From assembly GCF_003013715.1 (NCBI RefSeq), contig NC_072816.1, forward strand, positions 186,001 to 250,000: a stretch of DNA of 64,000 nt, in the 5' to 3' direction. This document shows, piece by piece, positions 1 to 9,951 of this stretch. A program made the translations under genes and the position numbers. Position 1 is the stretch's first letter. Each line of letters begins with the position of its first letter. The stretch is from Candidozyma auris. Taxonomy: Eukaryota > Ascomycota > Pichiomycetes > Serinales > Metschnikowiaceae. The notes below the pieces were generated by a model. The model ran no database searches, was not told the origin of the DNA, and worked only from the letters and a program-made list of their open reading frames with translations.

Positions 1-918
1 TCAGGTTGTGTTTTTGTGATAGTCTCGGCTTTTCGTCACTGGTGATTTCAGAAAGAAGCTGGGCTTCCTGATCGATTTAGGTTGCGATGATCGGGAGTAG
101 TGTTCGTGCAACACAAGCGGCCCCTCTTTCGAAGAGGCGGGTTTCTGGGGATACAGCTACAGGCGGTTTACTGCTTGTGGTTTTGAAGGAGGCGGGTGGG
201 ACTTCCTGTTACGTCAAGATCACGAGTAGCAGGTCGTAGCCTTTAAGGCAGTGATCGTGGGGTCTGGGGGATTTTTTCTTTTGTTTTTCTTGCTGCTAAT
301 TAGTTGTTCGGTTGTGGCTTCCCGGCTAGTCAGATCACGCTGGTCAGGTCGTAGTAGGCTCAAAGTCCAAACTGATGCCTACATGGTCAACTGTTAGTTG
401 GAACTTTCTGTCTACAGTGGTCTCCTCGGTCTGGTGGGCATAACTGGCCGTTGTACTGTGCTGCTAATGTCCAAAACGTCGAGAGACTAAAGTACCTAGT
501 CTGGAATCCTCTTTTTGCCTCAGTCTGGTCGGAACATCACAGCTGAGAGAAGCGCCTGGTAGGAGTCAGCTACTAGGCGTTTGGGCGGTGGTCCCATTGA
601 GATGCTGGTCTCTTGAGTTTGGCGGCTCCCCATGTCATCTGGCATGGGCAAAAGGATGATTTCGCAGTCTTCCTTCCTCGTAAGGCTACGGGGTTTTTCT
701 TTTTTTTTTTTTTTTTTTCTTTCTTTTCCTTTTCTTTTAGGTATGTTTTGAGTAGTAGTTCTCACTAGGTCTGGCAAAGGCTGAGGTGGCCCAAGGATCG
801 TGTAGGATGTGCAAGGGTACTTAGGATTCTCAAACTATCACTAGATTTATTTTTTAGAGGCATTTCATCACGACGATGGAATTACCTTGGATCTGAACTG
901 AAGTGAGAGCTTCATATA

Positions 919-930
919 TTTCGCAGCCAA
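919..930 (+). promoter_or_regulatory. Recurrent oriented motif, copy upstream of ARG3
   Basis: TTTCGCAGCCAA, about 275 bases before the ARG3 start and on the same strand as the gene. It is one of many intergenic copies in this window. Function unknown. Confidence 0.5.
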
Positions 931-1143
931 TTTGAGACCTACATATGCGGACCTTGAACCCCATTACAAAATTAACAAACGAATTTCTTACATGAAAGTG
1001 TTCTGAATGTAGCTTCTGCACCTCTTGTGACGCCATTGGCGCCGCTATGACTGAAACCATTGATTTTGACCAATCATAGTGAAGTCGTGCGCCGCCCAGA
1101 GATCTTTTACCGCGCTTAGCTCGTCCCATTACCCGATTGAGAA

Positions 1144-1150
1144 TGAGTCA
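1144..1150 (+). promoter_or_regulatory. Gcn4 binding site (TGAGTCA)
   Basis: A perfect TGAGTCA lies about 55 bases before the ARG3 start codon. This is the canonical Gcn4 site (TGASTCA), expected for an arginine biosynthesis gene under general amino-acid control. The site is close to the start, so transcription would begin very near the ATG. Confidence 0.7.
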
Positions 1151-1202
1151 ATCTTGCAACATATAAGCTTGAAAAATCTTCCCACCCTCAGATCTTTTCT
1201 CC

Positions 1203-2219
1203 ATGTTCAAAAGATTCTTCAGTTCTTCCGTATCCAAATCCCACATGAGCTCCCCACGCCATCTTGTCAACATTCTGCTGCTCACCAACGAAGAGTTCAA
1301 AGCCTTAGTGACGAAAGCTGAGGCACTCAAAAAGGTGGTGAAAACAGGCAATGTCGCCCTGATAAAGGAGAATCACGATAAGCTTTTGGGCAAAGTGGTT
1401 GCCCTCTTGTTTTCAAAGAGGTCCACTCGTACCAGAATCTCCACTGAAGGTGCTGCTGCTCATTTCGGTGCCCAACCCATGTTCTTGGGCAAAGACGATA
1501 TCCAATTGGGCGTGAACGAGTCGATGTACGATACAACCAAGGTGATTTCGTCAATGACATCGTGTATTTTTGCTCGTGTCAACAAGCACCAGGATATCGT
1601 GGACTTGTGCAAGGATTCGTCGGTTCCCATCATCAACTCTCTTTGCGACATGTACCATCCACTTCAGGCAATCGCCGATCTTTTGAGTATCAAGGAGACG
1701 TTCGGCAAAACTGAGGGGCTCAAGTTGGCGTGGATTGGCGACGCCAACAACGTGATCAACGATCTTGCAATTGCTGCGTTGAAGATGGGGATTTCTGTGT
1801 CTGTATCGATTCCACCTTCGGTGCTGTTTGAGAAAGTGATTGTAGACGACGCAGAGAAATTGGTTCAGGAAAGCAATGGCAAAGTGTCATTTGAGGTGGT
1901 CAACAGTCCAGCTGCAGCACTTAAAGATGCCAATGTCGTTGTTACAGATACGTGGATTTCGATGGGCGAAGAGCTGCAAAAGGAAGCCAAACTCAAGCAG
2001 TTCGAAGGGTACCAAATCACCCAGAAAATGGTGAAGAACGCTGGCGTTGCCAGCAACTGGAAATTTATGCATTGCTTGCCCAGACACCCTGAGGAAGTCG
2101 CCGACGATGTATTCTACAGTGACAACTCCATAGTGTTTGAAGAAGCGGAAAACAGACTATATGCTGCGATGGCCGTGATCGAAGCCTTTGTGGTGAACAA
2201 GGGAGACCTTCTCAAGTGA
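1203..2219 (+). CDS. ARG3: Ornithine carbamoyltransferase
   Basis: The protein (338 aa) makes citrulline from ornithine and carbamoyl phosphate in arginine biosynthesis. Family signatures are plain: the carbamoyl-phosphate loop STRTR within FSKRSTRTRISTE, HPLQ within YHPLQAIADL, the SMGEE segment, and HCLP within FMHCLPRHPEEV. Length and colinearity match fungal enzymes. The first 15 residues (MFKRFFSSSVSKSHM) are basic and serine-rich without acidic residues, which looks like a mitochondrial presequence. A second methionine at residue 15 precedes SSPRHLVN, where the cytosolic S. cerevisiae enzyme would align, so dual targeting is possible. Two consecutive CTG codons (1275-1280) sit where relatives have polar residues, as expected if CTG is serine. 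The frame is intact. A Gcn4 site lies upstream. Confidence 0.95.
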   Translation: MFKRFFSSSVSKSHMSSPRHLVNILLLTNEEFKALVTKAEALKKVVKTGNVALIKENHDKLLGKVVALLFSKRSTRTRISTEGAAAHFGAQPMFLGKDDIQLGVNESMYDTTKVISSMTSCIFARVNKHQDIVDLCKDSSVPIINSLCDMYHPLQAIADLLSIKETFGKTEGLKLAWIGDANNVINDLAIAALKMGISVSVSIPPSVLFEKVIVDDAEKLVQESNGKVSFEVVNSPAAALKDANVVVTDTWISMGEELQKEAKLKQFEGYQITQKMVKNAGVASNWKFMHCLPRHPEEVADDVFYSDNSIVFEEAENRLYAAMAVIEAFVVNKGDLLK

Positions 2220-4127
2220 TACAGTATAAGTGGCTGGTAGTCGAAAACTAGGCACAATGAGTCAAGAAGAGCTCTTGTAAACCAAGACGTTTACTCCACA
2301 GTAAATAATTCGGAGGTGCTACTTTTTTCTCAATCATAATGTACGACTTATGACCGACAATTGATTTCATTAATTGATTCCTGGTTTCTCTTGGAAGCAA
2401 TTTCGACCTTCTTGCCACCTTCCTTTTTATTTTTTTTTTACTTTCTTTTTTGGCCGTTTTCGTTAGAGACATAGGATAGTCAGGTTACCTCTTTGGCATT
2501 CCCCTACCTTTCTTGTATTTTCTCATATCAAAAAGACTCTCTAAACAATACTCACGAATCTCAATAACAGACGCTCAGAAATTTCAGTGAGTTATTCACC
2601 AGGATCAAAATTCAGGGTCGTGTTCAATGAAATCAACCAAATTTTACCTGATTACATAAGCAAAAGCTAAGGAAGATTTTTACAGACTCTACAAGAAAAG
2701 ATATTCAGGAGCTAAGTGCTTATTATCGATTGAGGCTTTCAGCCCAAAACTATTCAAGGAAGATTCATTGAAAAGTCAAATTCAGGGCCATGTACTCATT
2801 TGAAGATAATATGCGGAATATGTCTTATCAGGTGTTCAAGATCGCATGCAATTCACCACATTGTGGTCTGAGCACTGTGAACATATTGAGGAGGTCAATG
2901 TATGCACCTCGAATGAACGCGGGGTATGATTACCATTCTCTTCAATGACGTGATTATGGCCTTTCCCCAGCAGAACGGGAAAAACTGGGCGCCCGGGACC
3001 ATGACAAGTGCAGACCCCAGCGTGCCGCTTCACGCAGGCTGCACCCCCGGACGGAGAATTTTTTTTTTTCTTTGTGTATTAAAAATACATCAGAGAGGCG
3101 TTGGGTGAGCCAAGAATTAATCCGAGCTACGGGGTATCGGCAAATCATGTGTCACAGATGATCCGAGTTCATGCATACAGAGCGGATTATCCCTGCGCCT
3201 ATTCATCTGGCCACACTTTTCTTTTTCATCCCGCATACTAACGCTACCGTTCCAACCCCACTGCGCTGGGGCGCTGACTAGATAGCCTCCTTCAATGTGC
3301 AGAGAGTAATGCATCGGCGAGAGAGGACCCGAGCGAACGTTTGCAAATTTTTCCGGCGAAAGCAAGCGTGCTACTGTTTAAGGCTGCTACTCAGAGCTTT
3401 TCATCAAATTCCTTATACTACATTTGTAGAGAGGTTAATGACAGCCCGTAGATGATTTCTTTTATATATAAATGTGTCAGATTAGACCGAACGGAGAAAC
3501 ATATCATGCGGGATGACGCAGCGAGCCCTGCCACCGCTTCCCGATTGGGGGTGCAAATTTTTCCGGCCGCCACCCCCCGGCGCAGAACCTACCGAAGCCC
3601 ATTTTTTCGGCAGCCAAAAGGTCCCAATGCTCCTAGGTTTCCCACTCACCTGATGTGCCTCTTTTCTCCCCCTTACCCCGTCTATCTTTTGTGGCTTTCC
3701 AGTTTCACCTGATACTGAAACTGCCCAGTTGGGGAAGATGCCATGCTTGCCTGCAGTACCGCTGGCTTGGAAGATTGCTGGCCGTCCTGCCCACGCCCAG
3801 AAGTTGTTCATTTCTTTCTCTGGCTGCTTCGTAAGTGCATTCTTGTGACACCACCTAGGATACGTATTCAAAGTAAGATGACATAACGTGGATAGCGTCC
3901 TTGAAACGTCTGGGTCTCTATGCACTACCATTGCCCATACTACAGATACACTCACATTTCATTACTAATAATATGGATCTCCTAGACTTCCTAACTCTGC
4001 ATCGTCGTGTTCCTCCACAAACTGGCCAATGGGGACGTGCAGCTGTGGAGACGGTTGCCCATGGGCCGTTTGCGCAAATAGGTGGAGGTACATATCGCTC
4101 ATGTCATTCCTCATGAAGTTTCTTTTT

Positions 4128-4320
4128 TTTTTCCGAACTGACGGTCAGGACACACTAGTTTTTCACCACAAAAGAGTACACAAAATACAGTAAGCAGCAG
4201 ACTAATCAAGTTAAGACGGGAAGGGTCTTTTGGGGTTGGTTTCAGCTGCACGGGCGGCAAACGGTGGGCAAGAGTGGGGGGATTTTCTTGTTTTTCCGGC
4301 ACCGCCGTCATGTCGGAAAA
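4128..4320. promoter_or_regulatory. Cluster of three Rgt1-type sites
   Basis: TTTTTCCG at 4128-4135 and 4291-4298 and CGGAAAA at 4314-4320 all fit the Rgt1 consensus CGGANNA (two on minus, one on plus). They lie 130-330 bases before a hexose transporter start. Rgt1 represses HXT-type genes when glucose is absent, so glucose induction is a reasonable inference. Confidence 0.45.
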
Positions 4321-4392
4321 ACCTGGGCACCTGCATTGGAGAGCAGCAAAAAAAAAAAGCATTTTGGGCAAACGCTTTTGCAGCCTGGGTCA

Positions 4393-4400
4393 TATATAAA
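4393..4400 (+). promoter_or_regulatory. TATA box of the hexose transporter
   Basis: TATATAAA lies about 53 bases before the start codon, typical of a strongly regulated yeast gene with a short leader. Confidence 0.55.
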
Positions 4401-4452
4401 AAGCCAGTCCCCATGTAGATGCTCTTCTTTTCTCTTATTATACTATCCCACC

Positions 4453-6087
4453 ATGTCTACCTCTGAACACTCCCAGAGTGGCAACAACACCCCTATCAAC
4501 GACTCTCTTCTTGAAAAGGAAGAGAAGGGTCACCTTCCCACCTTGCCAAAGAGGGCAGCCAAGGACTACATTTTCATCTCCTTGTGCTGTTTCCTCGTGG
4601 CCTTCGGTGGTTTCGTCTTTGGCTTCGACACCGGTACGATTTCCGGTTTCGTCAACATGGACGACTATCTCAGAAGATTCGGTCAGCACAACAGCTCTGG
4701 CGAGTACTACTTGTCCAATGTCAGAACTGGTTTGATTGTGTCCATTTTCAACGTTGGTTGTGCCATTGGCGGCATTCTTTTGTCCAAGTGTGCTGATTTG
4801 TGGGGCAGAAGAGTTGGTCTTATGATCTCGATGGCCATTTACGTTGTTGGTATCATCGTGCAAATTGCTTCCCAGTATTCGTGGGTCCAGTACTTCATTG
4901 GGCGTTTGATCACCGGTGTGGCAGTCGGTATTGTGTCTGTGGTGTCGCCTCTTTTCATCGGTGAGTCTTCACCCAAGCACTTGAGAGGCACTCTTGTGTG
5001 CTGCTTCCAGCTCTGCATCACCTTGGGTATCTTCTTGGGCTACTGTACTAACTACGGTACCAAGCAGTCGTACTCAGACTCTAGAACATGGAGAATTCCA
5101 TTGGGTCTCTGTTTTGCCTGGGCCATCATGTTGGTTTGCGGTATGCTTTTCATGCCTGAGTCCCCAAGATACTTGGTGGAGAAAACAGACTTGACGATGC
5201 CAGAAACTCCATCGCCAGATCCAACAAGGTTTCTATTGAGGACCCTGGTGTTTACACTGAGGTGCAGCTCATCCAGGCTGGCATTGATCGTGAGAAGTTG
5301 GCCGGTAAGGCTGGCTGGCTCGAGTTGATCACCGGTAAGCCTAAGATGCTCTACAGAGTGATCATTGGTATTGTGCTCCAGTCCTTGCAGCAGTTGACCG
5401 GTAACTACTTCTTCTACTATGGTACTACCATTTTAAGGCTGTCGGTATGGATGACTCTTTCCAGACCTCCATTGTGTTGGGTGTGGTAAACTTTGCCTCC
5501 ACCTTTGTTGGTATTTACGCTATCGAGAAGATGGGCAGAAGAATGTGTCTCTTGACTGGTTCCGCGTGCATGAGTGTGTGTTTCATCATCTACTCTGTTC
5601 TCGGTTCGGTCAACTTGTACATTGACGGCTACGAGAACACCCCCAGCAACACCAGAAAACCAACCGGTAATGCCTTGATTTTCATCACCTGTTTGTTCAT
5701 TTTCTTCTTTGCCTCGACCTGGGCCGGCGGTGTCTACTGTATCGTCTCTGAGACATACCCATTGAGAATCAGATCCAAGGCCATGTCTGTGGCCACTGCT
5801 GCCAACTGGTTGTGGGGCTTTTTGATCTCCTTCTTCACCCCTTTCATCACCTCGGCCATTCACTTCTACTACGGTTTTGTGTTTACCGGGTGCTTGGTTT
5901 CTCCTTCTTCTTTGTGTTCTTCTGTGTTCCAGAAACAAAGGGGCTTTCTTTGGAGGAAGTTGACGAGTTGTACGCTTCCAACGTTGTCCCATGGAAAACT
6001 GGCTCGTGGACCCCTCCATCTGTGGAGAACATGGCCACCACCACCGGATTCGCCGCTGAGTCCAAGCCTGTCGACGAACAGGTGTAA
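4453..6087 (+). CDS. Hexose transporter, HXT/HGT family (three frame breaks)
   Basis: A 12-TM major facilitator sugar transporter of about 545 aa once three breaks are bridged. Visible signatures: [10 protein letters not shown] in TM1, the DLWGRR loop, [20 protein letters not shown], then after the breaks [13 protein letters not shown], the [19 protein letters not shown] region and [14 protein letters not shown]. The breaks fall at short homopolymers: the A run at 5182-5185, the T run at 5431-5434 and the T run at 5898-5900. In each case one extra base restores the family sequence. Three contractions in an otherwise conserved gene suggest assembly error. A real pseudogene is not excluded, because sugar transporters are multicopy. 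The closest named relatives are the Candida HGT6/7/8 and Saccharomyces HXT proteins. I cannot choose among them. Confidence 0.88.
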
Positions 6088-6816
6088 TGCATTAATGACC
6101 AAAAAATTTAAGGAAAAAGAAATGGCACGTTCTACTTCACATCATCCCACATTTGCAAATTATTTGTTTATGGCATTTTTCCTGGAGACTCTATAGATAA
6201 AAGCTAGAATTACGAAATGGCATTTGTAGTTGCTTCAGCGTAGCTGTTAACTGGCTGAGCCTAATTGAAAGCGTTGTCAGTAATGTTTAGTCGGTTTGAG
6301 ATCTTGCTGCTATAATTCTCGGTACAAGATGAATCGTCAGGTGTTCTGAGCGCTTGCTATATTTTCGAGATGTTACATAATTCTAAAGAGCTTGATGCAC
6401 TTGAAGCATAATTGTTAATCCCATGAAAAGGTACTTTGCCGCAAAGGCGTTTCAGTTCCCTTCGATCCCTATATCCCTAGGGGTCTCGATTTCAGCCTTT
6501 CTTTGAGCATTTTCTCATTGTGGCCGGATCCTTGCCAGTATCCTCCAGAGAGGGCAGGTAAGAGGTTTCGAACATCATTAAGAGGTCCGGAGAACGAAAG
6601 TACCAACGTAGCTGGCTTAGGCAGAGAAAACATCTCTGTTGGATCAGTTTGAAGTTTTCTTTCCGTTCGTGGTGTATAGTTAGATTAGACTCGTCTATTA
6701 TTAAAAGCACGAGTTTTACGTACAATCAAGAGAGGCTATTAAGAGAAGCCTGTAATTTGATCCATTCAATTCCACACTCTCCTATGATCTATATTTTAGG
6801 TATTTACATGTGTCGC

Positions 6817-6830
6817 TTTCGCAGCTAATT
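6817..6830 (+). promoter_or_regulatory. Recurrent oriented motif, variant copy
   Basis: TTTCGCAGCTAATT, one mismatch from the main form, about 870 bases before the snRNP gene and on its strand. Confidence 0.35.
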
Positions 6831-7313
6831 TGCAAAAGTGAGTAATTATCGAGAAAGGAGTTTTTGCATGACAAAAATGTAACTCAGATGTAAACAACCT
6901 TCCGGTGTCCCTTACCGAATTCTATACTGATAGGCCGAATACGGAACAGTCCAATTTATTGAAAGGAAGAAGAGATGAGACTTCTTCGTAGTTGATTATG
7001 GTATTTGAAGCTTCGTTGCTCCAAGCCGAAGCGAGTGAGCACTTAAAGCGAAAAATATTGTCCAACAGAACCTATTAGAATAGTCAGTGAAACTTTCAAC
7101 TATTTGATCAGTCGGAGGTCGGAGAAATTTTGTGGTGTTCATTGTGATAATCAGAGAAATTGGATGAACGTCGTTTAGAGGGACCAAAAAATAATGATAA
7201 GAGAGAAAAAACTTTCAAGATTTCACACTGATTAACCTTTTCTAAAAAACAAAGGATCAACCTCACCATTGTGCCGTGTCCGTTGGAGATCTGCCAACTT
7301 TCTTTGTGGACCA

Positions 7314-7325
7314 TTTGCAGCCATT
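7314..7325 (+). promoter_or_regulatory. Recurrent oriented motif, copy upstream of snRNP gene
   Basis: TTTGCAGCCATT, about 365 bases before the start codon and on the gene's strand. Confidence 0.45.
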
Positions 7326-7687
7326 TTTTTGTCTATGTCGTTTTTGAGGAGCCATTTGATAATCTGCTTTCCAAATCGTATGTGAGGAAATATTGTTGAT
7401 GACAATGCTACATTTGAAAATGTCTAGCACTCTATTAAGTTACATATTCTACTTAGGACCTTGTGTCTTCTCTCACCACAATTTCTATGCCCGCTGAACG
7501 ATTATTTATCGCCCACAATACTCAAAATTTCAACCAAGAGTACTCAAAAATGCATAAAGCACTCGTATAGGCCCCAATTAGCTCCTTTCGGACTCTTATT
7601 GCAACCCTCCTGAAATCAAACCTACCACCACTAAGCGAGCCCTGCACCTGGCCAACATCACCACTACTAACTACACCTTTCTTTCAA

Positions 7688-8329
7688 ATGCACACGCTCT
7701 ATGTCAACCACATCAACGAGAAGATTGCCCGAAATAAGCTTGCACGTGTTCTTCGACGCCTCTTTGGACGCTACGGTAATGTCGTGCAGGTGACGTGCCA
7801 TACGAACTTGAAGATGAAGGGCCAGGCGTTTGTCACTTTCCAAGACGCCCATTCTTCCGAAAAGGCCATGGCCAAGCTTCAAAATTATCCGCTATTCAAG
7901 CAGCCAATTACAATTGCCCCGGCGAAATCTGAATCAGACGAGATTTTACTACAGATGGGTAAAAAGGATCTTGTGGAGGAAAGGAAGAGAGAGAAGGAAA
8001 GGAGGAACAAGGAGCGGGAAGAAGCCGTCGAGAAAACGAAAACTACATCGACAGCTTCCTCGGCAAAACTCACAAAGTCCCAGGTCAAGTACTGGAAGTC
8101 GTTGCCCCCACACAGCGTGCTTCTTATACAGAATTTGCAAGACGAGAATCTACCTATGTTGGAGACGATGTTCTCCAATTTTACTTCTTTTGAGACAGTG
8201 AGGGCTATTCCCTCAAGAAAACTCGCCTTCATCAATTTTGAAAATGAAGACGGCGCCACTGCCTGTCTTGAAAAGTTCGATACTTCTAAGCTAGGGCCCG
8301 ACGTGCTCTTGACGTACGCTAAGCGCTAA
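7688..8329 (+). CDS. U1A/U2B''-family snRNP protein with two RRMs
   Basis: A 213-aa RNA-binding protein. RRM1 spans about residues 1-80, with RNP2-like LYVNHI and RNP1-like KGQAFVTF. A charged K/E/R linker follows (about 95-120), then RRM2 (about 138-213) with VLLIQNL and KLAFINFE and the terminal segment LLTYAKR. N-terminal wording such as NHINEKI and the two-RRM layout match U1A and U2B'' (yeast Mud1, Msl1), which bind U1 or U2 snRNA hairpins in the spliceosome. S. cerevisiae Msl1 has only one RRM, so this looks like the ancestral two-RRM form. Which snRNA it binds cannot be told from sequence alone. The frame is intact. Confidence 0.85.
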   Translation: MHTLYVNHINEKIARNKLARVLRRLFGRYGNVVQVTCHTNLKMKGQAFVTFQDAHSSEKAMAKLQNYPLFKQPITIAPAKSESDEILLQMGKKDLVEERKREKERRNKEREEAVEKTKTTSTASSAKLTKSQVKYWKSLPPHSVLLIQNLQDENLPMLETMFSNFTSFETVRAIPSRKLAFINFENEDGATACLEKFDTSKLGPDVLLTYAKR

Positions 8330-8454
8330 GAATTAGGAGCTTTACTTCTACATCTTTCATTGACGAGTGGTTTATTCGCAAGAACTAAAACAATATAGAA
8401 TAAAATAATAATGGTGAATAAAAATGGAGGCTAGGCCTAAGTCAATAGACGCAT

Positions 8455-9303
8455 TTAGCACTCAATGTTGTGCTCGATCAACAACTCCCGCAACCGGATC
8501 ACCTCGTTGGCCAAGTCCTGCTTCGCGCATTAACTCCTCCACCTTCTCCTCCAACTGGCTCATTCTCTCCATCTTACGAGCTCTCAGTCTTCTGGCGGCT
8601 TCGGTGTTTCTCGCACGCTTCAACGCAGCAGGATCCTGGGGGTCAACGGCAATTGGCTTCAAAGGCTGGCTTCTCTGCTTCTTGGAGTATGACGTGACGC
8701 CCAAGTGATCCACCCTCGTTCTCTTGGATACCTTGCTGGCAGAAGCGACAGAAACTGACGATGAGCTTCTTCTCTGTCCAACACAGGTGTCGCCAAGGCG
8801 GGCGTCATGGGGGTCTCGAGTTGCTTGTTGGCCGCTGGCACCTCGTGCACAGCCTCGTAGGGATGTTCTGGAACCTCGTCGGCAAACAAGTCGCCCAAAT
8901 CTTCTTCCTTTGCGGCAGTAGTAGCAGGAGCACTCTGGTCATCAACAGCACCACAAGGCTCATCCTTGAAGAGTGACACCCAATCATCCTTCAGGTTGAC
9001 CTTGTTGCCGTCGATCATGAAATCCATCTCGTCAAACATGGGCGTGTGGTCGATCAACTGGTCATTGTGGTCGAGAGTGGTGCTAAACACGCTGTCCAAC
9101 ACATCGGTGTGCACCAATATGGGAGACTCGTACACGCCAGTGTCGGGCATCGCGGGAACGCCAGCAACGTCACGATTGGTGGGCAAGTGGCACGACAACT
9201 CGTCGATCGACTCCAACTTCATCGGCATGGAAGTGGAGGGCGCATGAGCAAAGTCAGACTCCGACATGGAGTCGTTGTAAATCAATGGGTTTTCGGCTGA
9301 CAT
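8455..9303 (-). CDS. GCN4: Gcn4 transcription activator (bZIP; two frame breaks)
   Basis: About 283 aa after bridging two breaks. The protein starts at the ATG beginning [10 protein letters not shown]. Acidic activation regions in the middle contain FMIDG and [10 protein letters not shown]. The C-terminal bZIP has the signature [16 protein letters not shown], and its invariant serine is encoded by CTG (plus-strand 8585-8587). The leucine zipper begins [12 protein letters not shown]. One break at about 8768-8773 (one base lost) joins the acidic half to a serine-rich linker and then [10 protein letters not shown]. The second, at about 8520-8524 (two bases lost), restores heptad spacing and ends in IEHNIEC. 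Gcn4 activates amino-acid biosynthesis genes, including the ARG3 and LEU1 types present here. Four short uORFs precede it. Confidence 0.93.
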
Positions 9304-9424
9304 GTTCAAAGTAATAGTTATAGTATCTGGATCTGTATCTGTTGGAGTAAAAGTAAAAATTGGTAAAGATGTAATTGTAGTTGTAGTAAATCTAGCTTTG
9401 GTAAGACTTGGGGGTAATTAAAAC

Positions 9425-9457
9425 TTATTGTGGGGGAAGCGGTAGGTGGAACACCAT
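9425..9457 (-). CDS. GCN4 leader uORF 4 (10 codons)
   Basis: ATG to TAA encoding MVFHLPLPPQ, about 120 bases before the GCN4 start. It is the longest and most 3' of the four uORFs, with a proline-rich end. In S. cerevisiae the last uORF is the strong barrier to reinitiation. The same role here is inference. Confidence 0.55.
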   Translation of the reverse strand: MVFHLPLPPQ

Positions 9458-9459
9458 AT

Positions 9460-9474
9460 TTAAAATCGTATCAT
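9460..9474 (-). CDS. GCN4 leader uORF 3 (4 codons)
   Basis: ATG ATA CGA TTT TAA (MIRF). Its start overlaps the stop of the preceding uORF by one base (TGATG), so the two are directly coupled. Confidence 0.5.
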   Translation of the reverse strand: MIRF

Positions 9475-9485
9475 CACAGTAGCAT
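9474..9485 (-). CDS. GCN4 leader uORF 2 (3 codons)
   Basis: ATG CTA CTG TGA, read Met-Leu-Ser in this clade. The stop overlaps the next ATG. Confidence 0.5.
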   Translation of the reverse strand: MLL

Positions 9486-9623
9486 ATTGGCAGGGGGTTT
9501 CAAACAAACAAACTTGACTTTGAAGTTATAAATTGATAAACAATTTTTTCTTTATAACTTAAATTTTTCGGTTTCTTTCGGGGGAAACAAAAAAAGGAAA
9601 ACTCTTAAAATCTTAAAATTAAT

Positions 9624-9635
9624 TTAAGCACACAT
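9624..9635 (-). CDS. GCN4 leader uORF 1 (3 codons)
   Basis: ATG TGT GCT TAA (MCA), about 320 bases before the GCN4 start and set apart from the 3' group. Its size and isolated 5' position resemble uORF1 of S. cerevisiae GCN4, also a three-codon cysteine-containing uORF. It counts only if transcription starts upstream of it. Confidence 0.5.
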   Translation of the reverse strand: MCA

Positions 9636-9944
9636 TATAACAAGACTTTTTTTATCGATAATTGACAGAAAGTGGTTAAAAAACTATGGGAATTTGAATC
9701 GTAGTAATGCGTCGTTGTTTGTTTGTGATGATTGATGAAGAAAGAAAAAAAAGAAAAATTCCACTTAAGCGCGAGTTCCTTCTCTTATATGTTGCTTTCG
9801 TAAATTAGGAAAGTGCAAAAAAAAAATTTTTTTCGCGGCCCGTAAACGGAACCGACTGCATATAGGGCCCGGACGGAGCGTACTTCAATGGTTGATATTG
9901 ATTTGTACCGCGTAAAAAGCAGTCTGAGTTGCCTGTTTGGGCGA

Positions 9945-9951
9945 TGAGTCA
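9945..9951 (+). promoter_or_regulatory. Gcn4-type site upstream of GCN4
   Basis: A perfect TGAGTCA about 640 bases before the GCN4 start. It could allow autoregulation, but a single 7-base match can occur by chance. Confidence 0.35.

Larger units (their letters stand above)
1..1202. other. Gene-free left end and ARG3 upstream region
   Basis: I see no convincing coding region here. Short open frames exist on both strands, but they are low-complexity or lysine-rich frames running through a T-tract at about 695-720. The right part is the promoter of the ornithine carbamoyltransferase gene and holds a Gcn4 site and one copy of the recurrent GCAGCCA motif. Part of a neighbouring gene's 3' or 5' untranslated region may lie at the left edge, but nothing shows it. 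Confidence 0.6.
2220..4452. other. Intergenic region, hexose transporter promoter
   Basis: About 2.2 kb without a supportable gene. The left third is the 3' flank of ARG3 with A/T tracts. The right part is the promoter of the hexose transporter, with Rgt1-type sites and a TATA box. A TTTTTTCGGCAGCCAAA sequence at about 3602-3618 is a variant of the recurrent GCAGCCA motif with one extra G. A 157-codon minus-strand frame at 3482-3955 has no recognisable features and is probably chance. Confidence 0.6.
6088..7687. other. Intergenic region between transporter and snRNP gene
   Basis: About 1.6 kb, A/T-rich, with no supportable gene on either strand. It holds two copies of the recurrent GCAGCCA-type motif on the plus strand, toward the next gene. 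Confidence 0.6.

Noticed and set aside
3482..3955. 157-codon minus-strand frame
   Set aside because: No domain, arginine/glycine/proline composition driven by local GC, and overlap with the promoter region of the transporter.
4453..6087. Programmed +1 frameshifting in the hexose transporter
   Set aside because: There are three separate shifts, each at a homopolymer, none with a known slippery heptamer plus stop arrangement, and other genes show the same pattern. Sequence error explains all of them.
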